Shown: positions 48,183 to 58,031, numbered from the stretch's first letter. The stretch is 64,000 nt of DNA from Hyphomonadaceae bacterium (GCA_013001295.1 JABDMW010000017.1:80788-144787), one strand, 5' to 3'. Numbers and translations are program-made. Notes: a model not told the origin generated them from the sequence alone.

Positions 48183-49214
48183 CTAACTGACTAATCCAAT
48201 TGTTGTTTCTGAATGATCGGGAGACCACGGCGTGCGTCCTGCCAACACGCCGGAACTTTTGACGACATCGCCTACCCATTTTTCTTGCCGGTAGGCCATC
48301 ACGTGCAAGCCCGCAACGCCCGGAATTTCCTTGATTTCCTGCATGAGTTCGACGCAAATATTGCGACCTTCACGCAGCGGCTTATCGGCGCTTTTCAAAC
48401 GATTAATGATCTCATCGGGTATGTGCACACCGGGCACATTCTCGCGCATCCAGCTCGCTGTTCTGGCTGAAGGTAAAACACCAACGCCGATTAAAATATA
48501 GCAGTTTTCAGTTAGCCCCATATCGACCGCGCGTTTCATAAAGTCCTTAAGGACAGGAATGTCGAAACAATACTGAGATTGGATATACTCCGCGCCCGCA
48601 TTGATTTTCTTGGCCAATTGATTGACCCGAGAATGTTGAGGGGGAACGAACGGGTTGATCGTCGATCCAATAAATATCTTTGGCGCCAGATCCAGCTTAC
48701 GTCCGCTCAAAAAACGCGATTCATCTCGCAATACACGCAAAGTCTTTGTCAGAGAAATGCTATCAAGATCAAAAACCGGTTTGGCTTCTGGATGATCACC
48801 GGCTCCAACATCATCTCCTGTAAGTGATAGGACGTTGCATACGCCGAGCGCAGCGGCTCCCAAGGTGTCGCCTTGAATGGATATCCGGTTTCGGTCGCGG
48901 CAGGAAATTTGCAAGATTGGCGAATATCCGACACGGGTAAGAATGGCGCACACTGCAAGGCTGGACATATGGCAATTTCCGCCCGATCCGTCTGTTGCAT
49001 TGATGGCGTCAACATAACCGTCAAACAGCGAAGCTCTTTTCAAGACTTCGTCCGGGTCAGAAGAATCCGGCGGCGCGATTTCCGTAGTGACCGCGAAATT
49101 TCCAGCCCGTAACACGCGTTCGAACCGACCGTGAGAGACGTGGCCCGGCAGTGACACCAACGGATCGCCCGGATTTGTGCCGACTCTTTCTACGTCTATA
49201 TCGTGCTTATTCAT
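48183..49214 (-). CDS. metF: Methylenetetrahydrofolate reductase, MetF-type
   Basis: AGNFAVTTEIAPPDSSDPDEVLKRA...DAINATDGSGGNCHMSSLA...SLTGDDVGAGDHPEAKPVFDLDS; start taken at MNKHDIDVERV. Confidence 0.9.
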   Translation of the reverse strand: MNKHDIDVERVGTNPGDPLVSLPGHVSHGRFERVLRAGNFAVTTEIAPPDSSDPDEVLKRASLFDGYVDAINATDGSGGNCHMSSLAVCAILTRVGYSPILQISCRDRNRISIQGDTLGAAALGVCNVLSLTGDDVGAGDHPEAKPVFDLDSISLTKTLRVLRDESRFLSGRKLDLAPKIFIGSTINPFVPPQHSRVNQLAKKINAGAEYIQSQYCFDIPVLKDFMKRAVDMGLTENCYILIGVGVLPSARTASWMRENVPGVHIPDEIINRLKSADKPLREGRNICVELMQEIKEIPGVAGLHVMAYRQEKWVGDVVKSSGVLAGRTPWSPDHSETTIGLVS

Positions 49215-49662
49215 CTGTAGTCTTTTCGTCTCTTGCCAGCTTAAGCCAGGTTGATGTGCCTTTTTCACGGTGATCGACCGCGAATTCATTGTTCTGGATG
49301 GCGTCACCGTTTTTCATGCGCGATGCGCCGTCCCAAGCTAGCACCCAAACACAATTCATGTCCGGCTTGACCTCACACATGCCGTTTGCGCGCACACCGC
49401 CACACGGACCGTTGCGTAAGGTTTTTGGGCAATTCATCGGACATGACATACCGGTTTTTGACAGCGCGCAATCACCGCACATCTGACAATCAAACAGGAA
49501 TCCTTTGACGCCTGCTTCCATTGCCGTAATTGGCCGATCCAGTCTCTTTCCGAATATTTTTGTTACGCCTTTCAGCACCAGCAAAATGCCGGGGTTCGCT
49601 GTATTGTAGAGCCTCTCCATAAACCGCGAATGGCGGACGGACCATAACCGTACTTTATACAT
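49207..49662 (-). CDS. Cysteine-rich MTHFR C-terminal-domain protein (MetV-like)
   Basis: FLFDCQMCGDCALSKTGMSCPMNCPKTLRNGPCGGVRANGMCEVKPDMNCVW; start at MYKVRLWS; overlaps the metF start. Confidence 0.87.
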   Translation of the reverse strand: MYKVRLWSVRHSRFMERLYNTANPGILLVLKGVTKIFGKRLDRPITAMEAGVKGFLFDCQMCGDCALSKTGMSCPMNCPKTLRNGPCGGVRANGMCEVKPDMNCVWVLAWDGASRMKNGDAIQNNEFAVDHREKGTSTWLKLARDEKTTDE

Positions 49663-50281
49663 GGGGGCGACCCCCTGTTTGCAGCGTTGAAATGTGAGTG
49701 GCAAGTTCACCATACCCGACGTTGCGGTTTTCGAATTCTAATCCGAGAAAATCGGCGGCTTTTTTGGCTCGCGCGATCAACTCTGCGCTCGGGGCCTGCG
49801 AAATATAAATCAACCGTTTGTAATGCTTGAAGTAATCGTCCTTTAAATTCGGATATCTATCTATCCCAAATCCTTTAATTATCAATGTTTCAAAATGACG
49901 GACCAGATAATCGGTCAGAAAAAAACTTCCGAGTTCGTCTTCCATCATATCGTCAAATACCGACAATCCAGAATAAAAAGCGTAGCAATGAGCCCCTGGC
50001 AAGCGCTCGGTTTTGGGATATTTTTCCATCATTCGATCAAGTCCACCGCCAGTCCCGCAATCTCCATAACCGATCAGAATCCGGTCATAGTCGTCGCCTC
50101 TGGCATCGATTATCTCCTTCAACCCAGGAACGATTTTATCCGGGAAATTATGATAGCCGGCAGGAAGACATTGCAAATCGAAAACCCCGTCTTCCATTTT
50201 CAAATTTTCTTTAACCGCAAGAATTTCCTTGGCGAGGGCGCCACATGCAACGATCAGTGTTTTATGTGAAGCCTCTTCCAT
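49655..50281 (-). CDS. DUF1638 protein
   Basis: TLIVACGALAKEILAVKE...DRILIGYGDCGTGGGLDRMM...HCYAFYSGLSVF; found within the corrinoid operon. Confidence 0.88.
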   Translation of the reverse strand: MEEASHKTLIVACGALAKEILAVKENLKMEDGVFDLQCLPAGYHNFPDKIVPGLKEIIDARGDDYDRILIGYGDCGTGGGLDRMMEKYPKTERLPGAHCYAFYSGLSVFDDMMEDELGSFFLTDYLVRHFETLIIKGFGIDRYPNLKDDYFKHYKRLIYISQAPSAELIARAKKAADFLGLEFENRNVGYGELATHISTLQTGGRPHV

Positions 50282-50287
50282 ATCGCA

Positions 50288-50980
50288 TTACCGATTCTTG
50301 CCCATGATGGCCTTGGCCAGCTCGGAACTCATCGCGGCGTCCCGGCCATATGTGTGTGCATTGATGGCGTCCGCAAATTCCTGGTTGAGTGGTGCACCAC
50401 CAACCATAACCGGGAGTTCCTTCAAAATATTGCGTTTGTCGAGCTCTTCAATCACAACCCCCATATACGGCATCGTTGTGGTAAGAAGTGCCGACATGCC
50501 GAGAATATCAGGTTCGTGCTTGTCGATGGCTTCAAGATACTCCTCGACCGGCGTATTGATACCTAGATCGATCACTTCAAACCCGGCACCTTCCAGCATC
50601 ATGCCGACGAGGTTTTTGCCGATGTCATGGATGTCACCCTTTACGGTGCCAATTACATATTTACCAGTACTGGAGGCATTTTCAGTGGCAGCGAGGATAG
50701 GCCGTAGCAGCGCCATACCGCCCTTCATGGCGTTAGCGCTTTGCAAAACTTCCGGGACAAAGAGGATTCCATCGCGGAAATCAATTCCGACAATGCGCAT
50801 GCCCTCGACCAAAGCGTCGTTAAGCACCATATTGGCGTCCCAACCGCGATCAAGCAGGATTTGCGTCCCCTCCGTGACTTCCGGGATCATGCCATCATAC
50901 AGATCGTCCTGCATTTGGGCGACAAGATCATCGTCATTTAAATCCTTGAGGATGATTTCTTCTTCGTCTTGATCACTCAT
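50288..50980 (-). CDS. Corrinoid (B12-binding) methyl-carrier protein, MttC/MtgC type
   Basis: DIHDIGKNLVGMMLEGAGFEVIDLG (DxHxxG) with an upstream helical cap. Confidence 0.94.
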   Translation of the reverse strand: MSDQDEEEIILKDLNDDDLVAQMQDDLYDGMIPEVTEGTQILLDRGWDANMVLNDALVEGMRIVGIDFRDGILFVPEVLQSANAMKGGMALLRPILAATENASSTGKYVIGTVKGDIHDIGKNLVGMMLEGAGFEVIDLGINTPVEEYLEAIDKHEPDILGMSALLTTTMPYMGVVIEELDKRNILKELPVMVGGAPLNQEFADAINAHTYGRDAAMSSELAKAIMGKNR

Positions 50981-51006
50981 TTTATTTTCCCTTTAAAGAA
51001 TGATAA

Positions 51007-52707
51007 TTACGCCAGCCCAACGATTAGACCGTCTTCATCGAGCCCGATATCAAGAGCTGCCGGATGACGCGGTAGTCCCGGCATCCGCATAATCGTTCCA
51101 CAAATTGCCACCACAAATCCCGCACCCGCGTTCAATGTCGCTTCACGTACTTCAACCGTATGTCCGGTTGTGGCACCCAATTGAGTTGGGTCAGTGGAAA
51201 AACTCGACTGGGTTTTGGCGATACAGATTGGCAAATGCCCGAATCCCATTTTTTGTATCGACCGCATCGACTTTGCGGCTTCACCGGTGAGCACAATATC
51301 ATCGGCGCGATAAATCGCTTTGGCAACTTTACGGACTTTTTCCTCGAGTTTGTCTTTGTCGTCATACATCAATGTGACTTTAGGCTTTGGCCCATCGAGC
51401 CTTGCCTTTACGGCATTTGCCAAGCCTTCCGCACCGGCTCCGCCCTCAGCCCAATGCTTGGAAATAACCATGGTTACGCCCTCGCCTTCGCAGACTTTAC
51501 GGACGACATCGATTTCTTCATTGGTGTCATGCACAAAATGATTGACGGCGACGACTGGTGCCAGACCGAATTTCTTCATATTCTGGATATGCCGACGAAC
51601 ATTCACGCATCCTTCGCGTACGGCTTCGACATTGGCAGGACCTAAATCATTTTTACTGACGCCGCCCTGCATTTTCATGGCGCGGATTGTGCACACAAGT
51701 ACAACAGCGTCCGGACGCAAACCTGTCTGACGACATTTAATATCCAGGAACTTCTCAGCACCCAGATCGGCACCGAAACCGGCCTCGGTAACGACGACAT
51801 CTGCGAGCTTTAAAGCCGTTTGCGTCGCAACCGCACTATTACAACCATGAGCAATATTTGCGAATGGGCCACCATGGATGAAGGCCATATTGTGCTCGAT
51901 CGATTGCACGAGGTTAGGTTGGAATGCATCTTTTAGTAAAACAGTTACAGCGCCATCTGCGCCGAGATCGCGCACAGTAACGGGTTTTCTTTTGCGGGTT
52001 TGGCCAACAATGATATCGCCGATCCGTTTTTGCAGATCTTTCAAATCAGTGGCAAGGCAGAAAATCGCCATGATTTCAGATGCAACAGTGATATCAAACC
52101 CACCTTCGCGCGGAATCCCTTGGGTCGGCCCGCCGAGTCCTATCACGATATCGCGCAGTGCCCGGTCATTCATGTCAACAACGCGGCGCCACGTAATTCG
52201 GCGTGGATCAATATCAAGCTCATTACCCCACTGCATGTGATTATCCAGCATGGCGGAAATCAGAGAATGGGCCGATGTGATAGCGTGAAAATCGCCATTG
52301 AAATGAAGATTGATATCCTCCATGGGCAAAACCTGCGCTCGACCACCGCCAGCAGCACCGCCCTTCATGCCAAAACAGGGACCAAGTGAGGGTTCGCGTA
52401 AGCAGACAAGCGAATTAACGCCGATCCGATTTAACCCATCACTGAGGCCAACGCTGGTCGTTGTCTTTCCCTCACCTGCCGGAGTCGGGGTCACAGCAGT
52501 AACCAAAACCAACTTGCCGTCCGGCTTATCTTTAACAGAGTCGATGTAATCGAGAGAGAGTTTGGCCTTGAAATGCCCATAAGGAACCAAAGCTTCGGCC
52601 GGAATTCCCAATTTATCCTTCGCCAAAGGCAAAATTGGTTTCATTCTCGCCGCACGCGCAATTTCAATATCAGGAGCGCCGGGCGCTGGAAGGTTTTGTT
52701 GTGTCAT
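51007..52707 (-). CDS. fhs: Formate-tetrahydrofolate ligase
   Basis: [59 protein letters not shown]. Confidence 0.97.
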   Translation of the reverse strand: MTQQNLPAPGAPDIEIARAARMKPILPLAKDKLGIPAEALVPYGHFKAKLSLDYIDSVKDKPDGKLVLVTAVTPTPAGEGKTTTSVGLSDGLNRIGVNSLVCLREPSLGPCFGMKGGAAGGGRAQVLPMEDINLHFNGDFHAITSAHSLISAMLDNHMQWGNELDIDPRRITWRRVVDMNDRALRDIVIGLGGPTQGIPREGGFDITVASEIMAIFCLATDLKDLQKRIGDIIVGQTRKRKPVTVRDLGADGAVTVLLKDAFQPNLVQSIEHNMAFIHGGPFANIAHGCNSAVATQTALKLADVVVTEAGFGADLGAEKFLDIKCRQTGLRPDAVVLVCTIRAMKMQGGVSKNDLGPANVEAVREGCVNVRRHIQNMKKFGLAPVVAVNHFVHDTNEEIDVVRKVCEGEGVTMVISKHWAEGGAGAEGLANAVKARLDGPKPKVTLMYDDKDKLEEKVRKVAKAIYRADDIVLTGEAAKSMRSIQKMGFGHLPICIAKTQSSFSTDPTQLGATTGHTVEVREATLNAGAGFVVAICGTIMRMPGLPRHPAALDIGLDEDGLIVGLA

Positions 52708-53079
52708 ATTCTTGTCCCGGCCTTAAATGCCTAAATATTTGCAAGTGAACAAATTCACCCAAGTGAAGTTACCACACGCCGGCCTAAAAATTACCTTAAA
52801 TACGACATTCATTTTAAAATTTACGCCACAGCAGTGCGTACATTCTAACACGGTTGAACATGAAATTAATCGAATATTTTCGCGAAAAGAGGAGTGAAAA
52901 CTTTAAAATAAACCAAGTATAATTGGGGCTTTCTGGTTATATTGGATTTAAACCATACTTATACTAATCGAAAATAACGCGAAGCAACTTGCTGAAGACC
53001 GCTTTAATTGAGTATTGAATTCGCTTTTGAGATGAAAGATTTTGTGATTCTTTCCATATAGCGAGCGCACTGAGCAATT

Positions 53080-53337
53080 ATGTCAAACCTTGAAGAACTC
53101 GAACCAATCGACAGCCCGTGTCAGCTTATCTGTTCTATGGACAAGGAAAGCGGCCATTGCTTTGGTTGCGGGCGGACGATGGATGAAATCGCCTATTGGG
53201 CGTTAAAAACGCAAGATGAGCGCGACGCGATTCTAGCACAGCTCGAAGCCCGTATGCCGCCCTTGCGCATTAAATTGGCCGAACGGCGCACACGACGTCG
53301 GGTCAACAAGCGCCGCACCCGGAAACCCGAGTCATAA
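53080..53337 (+). CDS. DUF1289 protein
   Basis: DSPCQLICSMDKESGHCFGCGRTMDEIAYW. Confidence 0.92.
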   Translation: MSNLEELEPIDSPCQLICSMDKESGHCFGCGRTMDEIAYWALKTQDERDAILAQLEARMPPLRIKLAERRTRRRVNKRRTRKPES

Positions 53338-54300
53338 ATGTTTGGTCAAAATAAAGGGAAAAGCCCGCAATCCATTGGTTTCCTACTTCTTCCTCAATTT
53401 TCCCTGATCGCATTTACTGCGAGCATTGAGCCTTTGCGATCTGCAAACCGGCTATCAAGGCAACATCTCTACAATTGGACGACGATCAGCTTTGATGGAT
53501 TGCCGGTTGAAGCCAGCAATCTAGTGACGATTACACCGGATTGCGCGTTAAAGCATGCTAAGAACTGCGACGTGATCTTCGCGTGTGCTGGTGTTCAACC
53601 CCTCAAAAATGTGCCAAACGGACTGGCTGGAGAATTACGCGCATTGGCGCGGACTGGACTGCCGCTGGGCAGTGTTTGCACGGGCTCGGTCGCGCTTGCA
53701 AAAGCGGGATTGCTCGACGGGCATCGCTGTACCATCCATTGGGAAAACATTGAAACATTCGCTGAGACTTTCCCCGATCTTGAAATCACAGCGACGCTGT
53801 TTGAAATTGACCGAAAACGGTACACATGCTCAGGGGGTACGGCGCCTCTGGATATGATGATCTACTCGATTAAACTCGACCATGGAGAAACGCTCGCGCT
53901 GAACGTCGCGGAGCAAATGCTGCTTAATTTCGTCCGCGAACCGGACGAACGGCAACGTATGGCCATCGAATACAGAACCGGGATCAAACACCCAAAGCTA
54001 TTAGCGGCCATCAGCTTAATGGAAGCACATATTGAAACACCTTTAACTCTTGTTGAACTTAGTGGAAAAGTCGATTTATCAATTCGGCAATTGGAGCGAT
54101 TGTTCAATTCCCATGTTAATTTGACGCCGGCAAAATATTATCTCGATATACGCATCAAAAGGGCAAGGCAGTATTTGCGCCAATCACCGTTGACCATTAC
54201 TGAAATAGGTATCGCAACCGGCTTTAGTTCAGCCTCACATTTTACCCAAGTATATAAAGCCCACTTCGGTCATCCGCCTTCAAAAGAACGGCAAAACTGA
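53338..54300 (+). CDS. GlxA-family AraC-type regulator, GbdR/CdhR-like
   Basis: IGFLLLPQFSLIAFTASIEPLRSANRLSRQHLYNW DJ-1/PfpI-like N-terminus; C-terminal AraC HTH. Confidence 0.88.
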   Translation: MFGQNKGKSPQSIGFLLLPQFSLIAFTASIEPLRSANRLSRQHLYNWTTISFDGLPVEASNLVTITPDCALKHAKNCDVIFACAGVQPLKNVPNGLAGELRALARTGLPLGSVCTGSVALAKAGLLDGHRCTIHWENIETFAETFPDLEITATLFEIDRKRYTCSGGTAPLDMMIYSIKLDHGETLALNVAEQMLLNFVREPDERQRMAIEYRTGIKHPKLLAAISLMEAHIETPLTLVELSGKVDLSIRQLERLFNSHVNLTPAKYYLDIRIKRARQYLRQSPLTITEIGIATGFSSASHFTQVYKAHFGHPPSKERQN

Positions 54301-55539
54301 TTATTTTTTTCGTTTCAACATAATTCTTGGATCCGACCTTAAAATGAGGTTCAGCGCCCGGGGTCTTGGAATTGAAACATAGTCGCCGGTTTGATCAGGA
54401 ACCCTTCTGATAACAACGCGCATGACGGCGTAAATGCAGAGCAACGCATGAACGCAAGCCGTATATGCAAACAGCGCCGAAGGCCCGTATTGCGACATGA
54501 CAAATGGTGCGGTCGACGGCCCGATGACGGAACCTATTCCGTAAATAAGCAATAATCCTCCGCTGATCGCCACAAATTCATGCGGCTCTGCGAAATCATT
54601 GGCGTGTGCCGCACTCATGCCAAATACCTGCATGGCAAAAACGCCGTAAAGTGCAGCGCCAATCAGCAGCATAGATTGTGAAACCGGTCCGAATTGCCAA
54701 AGAAACACACCAGCACCCGCAGCTCCAATGGAGGCGAGAATGAGAACAATCCGTCGGCCTATCTTGTCTGAAAGGTATCCAGCCGGCCACTGCAGGATTG
54801 CGCCAGAAAAGATCGTCACACTCATAAATGTAGAAACCATGATGATGGGATGGCCCAATTGTTGCACAAACACGGGCGCCACGCCCCAAAACGCGCCATT
54901 GGCCATGCCAACAGCGAAGGCACCAGCTACGGCCAGCGGGGACGTATTGATCAATTTTCTCAGATTTAACGATGTCTGGGTCACCGCTATAGGCGCTTTT
55001 GCTGCAGACAATGATATAGGAAATATCGCTATGCAAATCAGTATCGCTACGAGAGAAAATAAGACGAAATTGCTGGGGTCAGACAGCGTCAACATAAATT
55101 GTCCAGCCGTAACTGCACCGAGATCAACCATGCGATAAAGTGACAAGACCTGGCCCCGTTTTTCATTGGGGGCTTGTTCGTTGATCCAGCTCTCAATCAA
55201 CATGTATAGACCGGCAAAACTGAACCCGGCTAGGACACGTAGAAGTATCCAGATCGGCACATTCACAAATATTGCGTGAGTGAGTGTCGCGGCTGCAATT
55301 ATCGATGAAAGCGCTGCAAAGACCCTGACATGGCCAACCCGTTTTACCAGATACGGTGTTGCGAAACAGCCGGCGATAAATCCGGCAAAATAGGCTGAAG
55401 TCATAAACCCGATCGCTTCGACCGGGAATCCCTCTATTTGAGCGCGAACAGCTATCAATGTCGACATTAGACCGCCGCCAGCGAGTAAAATCGCGGCTGA
55501 AATCAGTAGTGCGCCGACAGAAGACAAAACAGCCTTCAT
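54301..55539 (-). CDS. MFS transporter (YcaD-like)
   Basis: 12-TM; GFMTSAYFAGFIAGCFATPYLVKRVGHVRVFAAL; ESWINEQAPNEKRGQVLSLYRM. Confidence 0.9.
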   Translation of the reverse strand: MKAVLSSVGALLISAAILLAGGGLMSTLIAVRAQIEGFPVEAIGFMTSAYFAGFIAGCFATPYLVKRVGHVRVFAALSSIIAAATLTHAIFVNVPIWILLRVLAGFSFAGLYMLIESWINEQAPNEKRGQVLSLYRMVDLGAVTAGQFMLTLSDPSNFVLFSLVAILICIAIFPISLSAAKAPIAVTQTSLNLRKLINTSPLAVAGAFAVGMANGAFWGVAPVFVQQLGHPIIMVSTFMSVTIFSGAILQWPAGYLSDKIGRRIVLILASIGAAGAGVFLWQFGPVSQSMLLIGAALYGVFAMQVFGMSAAHANDFAEPHEFVAISGGLLLIYGIGSVIGPSTAPFVMSQYGPSALFAYTACVHALLCIYAVMRVVIRRVPDQTGDYVSIPRPRALNLILRSDPRIMLKRKK

Positions 55540-55696
55540 TTTCCAATACCTTTAAAGCAGCCAAGCTGTGTGGATATTAATTCCTAAAAAAAGCCGCCTT
55601 ATTCTTGTCTGAGCCCCTACGCAAGAAAATAATTGCGTCAGCGCACGATAAAGGGTTTCTGTGTTTTGATCGATTCAAAATACAAAAAGCTTTTCT

Positions 55697-56716
55697 CTAG
55701 TCCTCGACGAATTCGTCTTCCCAAATCAGCTTTTCTTCTAACCACGGAATTTGTTCGTAAAGGCTTGGCATAATTTTGTTTTTTAACAACCCTTGGGCAA
55801 TTGACGCCATTTGTTGGGGCACATCACCCAGACTATCTTCACGCGCCAGTAGATCAAAATGCCGACTGAATGCACCTCTCTTAATCGGATGGACTTGAAC
55901 ATGCTCCAAAAGATCAGGTTTTTCGAGCAAGCATAAGGGTGTCATGATTCCCCATCCAAGCCCCTCAGCGACTGCCATTGTTAGCCCAGGAGCTCGATCA
56001 AATTCGGCAACGTCAGGGAATTTCAACCGCAACCGGTTAAGTTGACTCTCTATCCTGAGTCCCATCGCCGACCGAAGCGAGATCCGCAAAAATGGGATAT
56101 CCTTATCGTCTTGCAGCTCAATAGACCCTTTATAATCCTTGGGAAAAATCAAAACATAAGGTTCTTGAAAAACCTTGAACCGGTTCAATCCGCCTATGTC
56201 CTCCATGACATTACTTGTGGCGATAATAATGTCGATATTGTGCGATAAAAACTCCTCACGGTGGTACGGGGAAAGTCCGCTCCAAAATCGCCAATAACCC
56301 GAGAGATTTTTAGTTTCCTTGTACAATTGAGAGCCGAGCACGGCCGCCATACTGTCGGTCATGGCAATCGTCAGGGACGCCAGGCGCCGCTTCTCCAGGG
56401 TCTGTGTTTCTCTGAAGGCTTCTTTGGTATCTCTTAAGATCTGCCTTGCCCGCTCGAGAAGAATGCGACCGGCTGATGTCAGCATAATCGGGCGTACCGC
56501 ACGGTCAAACAGCTTCACGCCGACCGAGTCCTCTAGTCCGGCAATGATTTGGGAAACCGCCGACTGTGTCATCCGTAAGACCTTGGCACTTTGCGTCATG
56601 CCGCCCTGCTCGGCCGTCACGACAAAAACTTGCAGCGATCTCAAATCAAAATTATTTGGTATTTTCATACGCCATTCCCGACTTAAAGTGTTGGCGCCCC
56701 GGGTATCTATTAGCAC
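55697..56716 (-). CDS. LysR-family transcriptional regulator
   Basis: DLRSLQVFVVTAEQGGMTQSAKVLRMTQSAVSQIIAGLEDSVGVKLFDR HTH; divergent from dmdA. Confidence 0.93.
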   Translation of the reverse strand: MLIDTRGANTLSREWRMKIPNNFDLRSLQVFVVTAEQGGMTQSAKVLRMTQSAVSQIIAGLEDSVGVKLFDRAVRPIMLTSAGRILLERARQILRDTKEAFRETQTLEKRRLASLTIAMTDSMAAVLGSQLYKETKNLSGYWRFWSGLSPYHREEFLSHNIDIIIATSNVMEDIGGLNRFKVFQEPYVLIFPKDYKGSIELQDDKDIPFLRISLRSAMGLRIESQLNRLRLKFPDVAEFDRAPGLTMAVAEGLGWGIMTPLCLLEKPDLLEHVQVHPIKRGAFSRHFDLLAREDSLGDVPQQMASIAQGLLKNKIMPSLYEQIPWLEEKLIWEDEFVED

Positions 56717-56921
56717 TCCTTATCATTAGTCAGCATAATATAAAAACAATTCTTGCATCGATCTCCATAAAATTCGGTTATGGCAGGCAATAAATATCAA
56801 TGATGGCATCCCTGCGCATTTGGCCAGCCCGCAAAATCAGAATAAAGCTGAATTTTACGAACTAACCGAGTGAGCGGTGACCAGATCATAAAAGCGTCGT
56901 TGCTGAATTTCAGGAGTTGGC

Positions 56922-58031
56922 ATGGACCCAATACTCTCAATATCCTGCCGGACGCGGTCGACACCCTTTACCCGACGCGTGACCGAAGCAGGTGTCAAAG
57001 GCTATACTGTATACAATCATATGCTCCTTCCGACCGTATTTGACAGTGTTGTTGCAGATTACGTGCACCTGAAAAAACACGTTCAAGTCTGGGATGTGGC
57101 ATGCGAACGACAGGTCGAGATTAAAGGACCGGACGCGTCAAAATTGGTGCAAATGCTGACACCGCGCAACCTCCAGAACATGGGCGAAGATCAGTGCTAT
57201 TATATTCCCGTTGTCGATGAGAATGGCGGCATGCTTAATGACCCGGTTGCTGTGAAACACAATGATAACCGCTGGTGGATTTCATTGGCTGACTCAGACC
57301 TGATGTATTGGATCAAGGGATTGGCGCTCGGGCGCAAATTGAAGGTTGACGTGTTTGAGCCGGACGTCTCACCTTTGGCCATTCAAGGACCCAAATCTAA
57401 CGAACTGATGGCGCGTCTCTTCGGAGACGATATCAAGGAATTGAAGTTTTTCCGGCACCGGAAGATCCGGTTCGGAGACAATGAATTTACCGTTGCACGC
57501 TCGGGATATTCAGTCCAAGGCGGATTTGAAATCTACGTCGAAAACACCAAAAACGGTGAACAGCTATGGGATGCATTGTTCGAGGCCGGTGAAGACTTGA
57601 ATGTTCGGGCTGGCTGTCCAAATCTGATCGAACGAATTGAAGGCGGGCTCTTATCATATGGCAATGACATGACCATTGAAAATACGCCTTATGAATGTGG
57701 ACTGGGCAAGTTTTGCAAAGGCGACGCGGCCAAAGACTGTATTGGCGCCGACGTTTTACAAAAAGAGCTGGAGAACGGACCAAAACGGCAAATCCGGGGT
57801 ATTGTCATAAATGGAGACGCCACACCACCGTGTCGTGATCCATGGCCTCTTGTGAATGCTGAAGGCAAACCGGTTGGACAGGTCACGTCAGCGGCCTGGT
57901 CACCGGCTTTCAATACCCATGTCGCTATCGGGATGGTCGATAAATCAGATTGGAAAATCGGAAATCAATTGACTGTTCAAACATCGGATGGAGATCGTGC
58001 CGGTGAAGTCAGAAACCTTCCGTTTGTTTAG
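56922..58031 (+). CDS. dmdA: DMSP demethylase-type GcvT-fold protein (DmdA family)
   Basis: RTRSTPFTRRVTEAGVKGYTVYNHMLLPTVFDSVVADYVHLKKHVQVWDVACERQVEIKGPDA and RAGCPNLIERIEGGLLSYGNDMTIENTPYECGL closely match the DmdA pattern I know from SAR11. Confidence 0.85.
   Translation: MDPILSISCRTRSTPFTRRVTEAGVKGYTVYNHMLLPTVFDSVVADYVHLKKHVQVWDVACERQVEIKGPDASKLVQMLTPRNLQNMGEDQCYYIPVVDENGGMLNDPVAVKHNDNRWWISLADSDLMYWIKGLALGRKLKVDVFEPDVSPLAIQGPKSNELMARLFGDDIKELKFFRHRKIRFGDNEFTVARSGYSVQGGFEIYVENTKNGEQLWDALFEAGEDLNVRAGCPNLIERIEGGLLSYGNDMTIENTPYECGLGKFCKGDAAKDCIGADVLQKELENGPKRQIRGIVINGDATPPCRDPWPLVNAEGKPVGQVTSAAWSPAFNTHVAIGMVDKSDWKIGNQLTVQTSDGDRAGEVRNLPFV

Noticed and set aside
56922-58031. Annotation as gcvT aminomethyltransferase
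   Set aside because: Sequence pattern fits DmdA much better; no gcvH or gcvP adjacent
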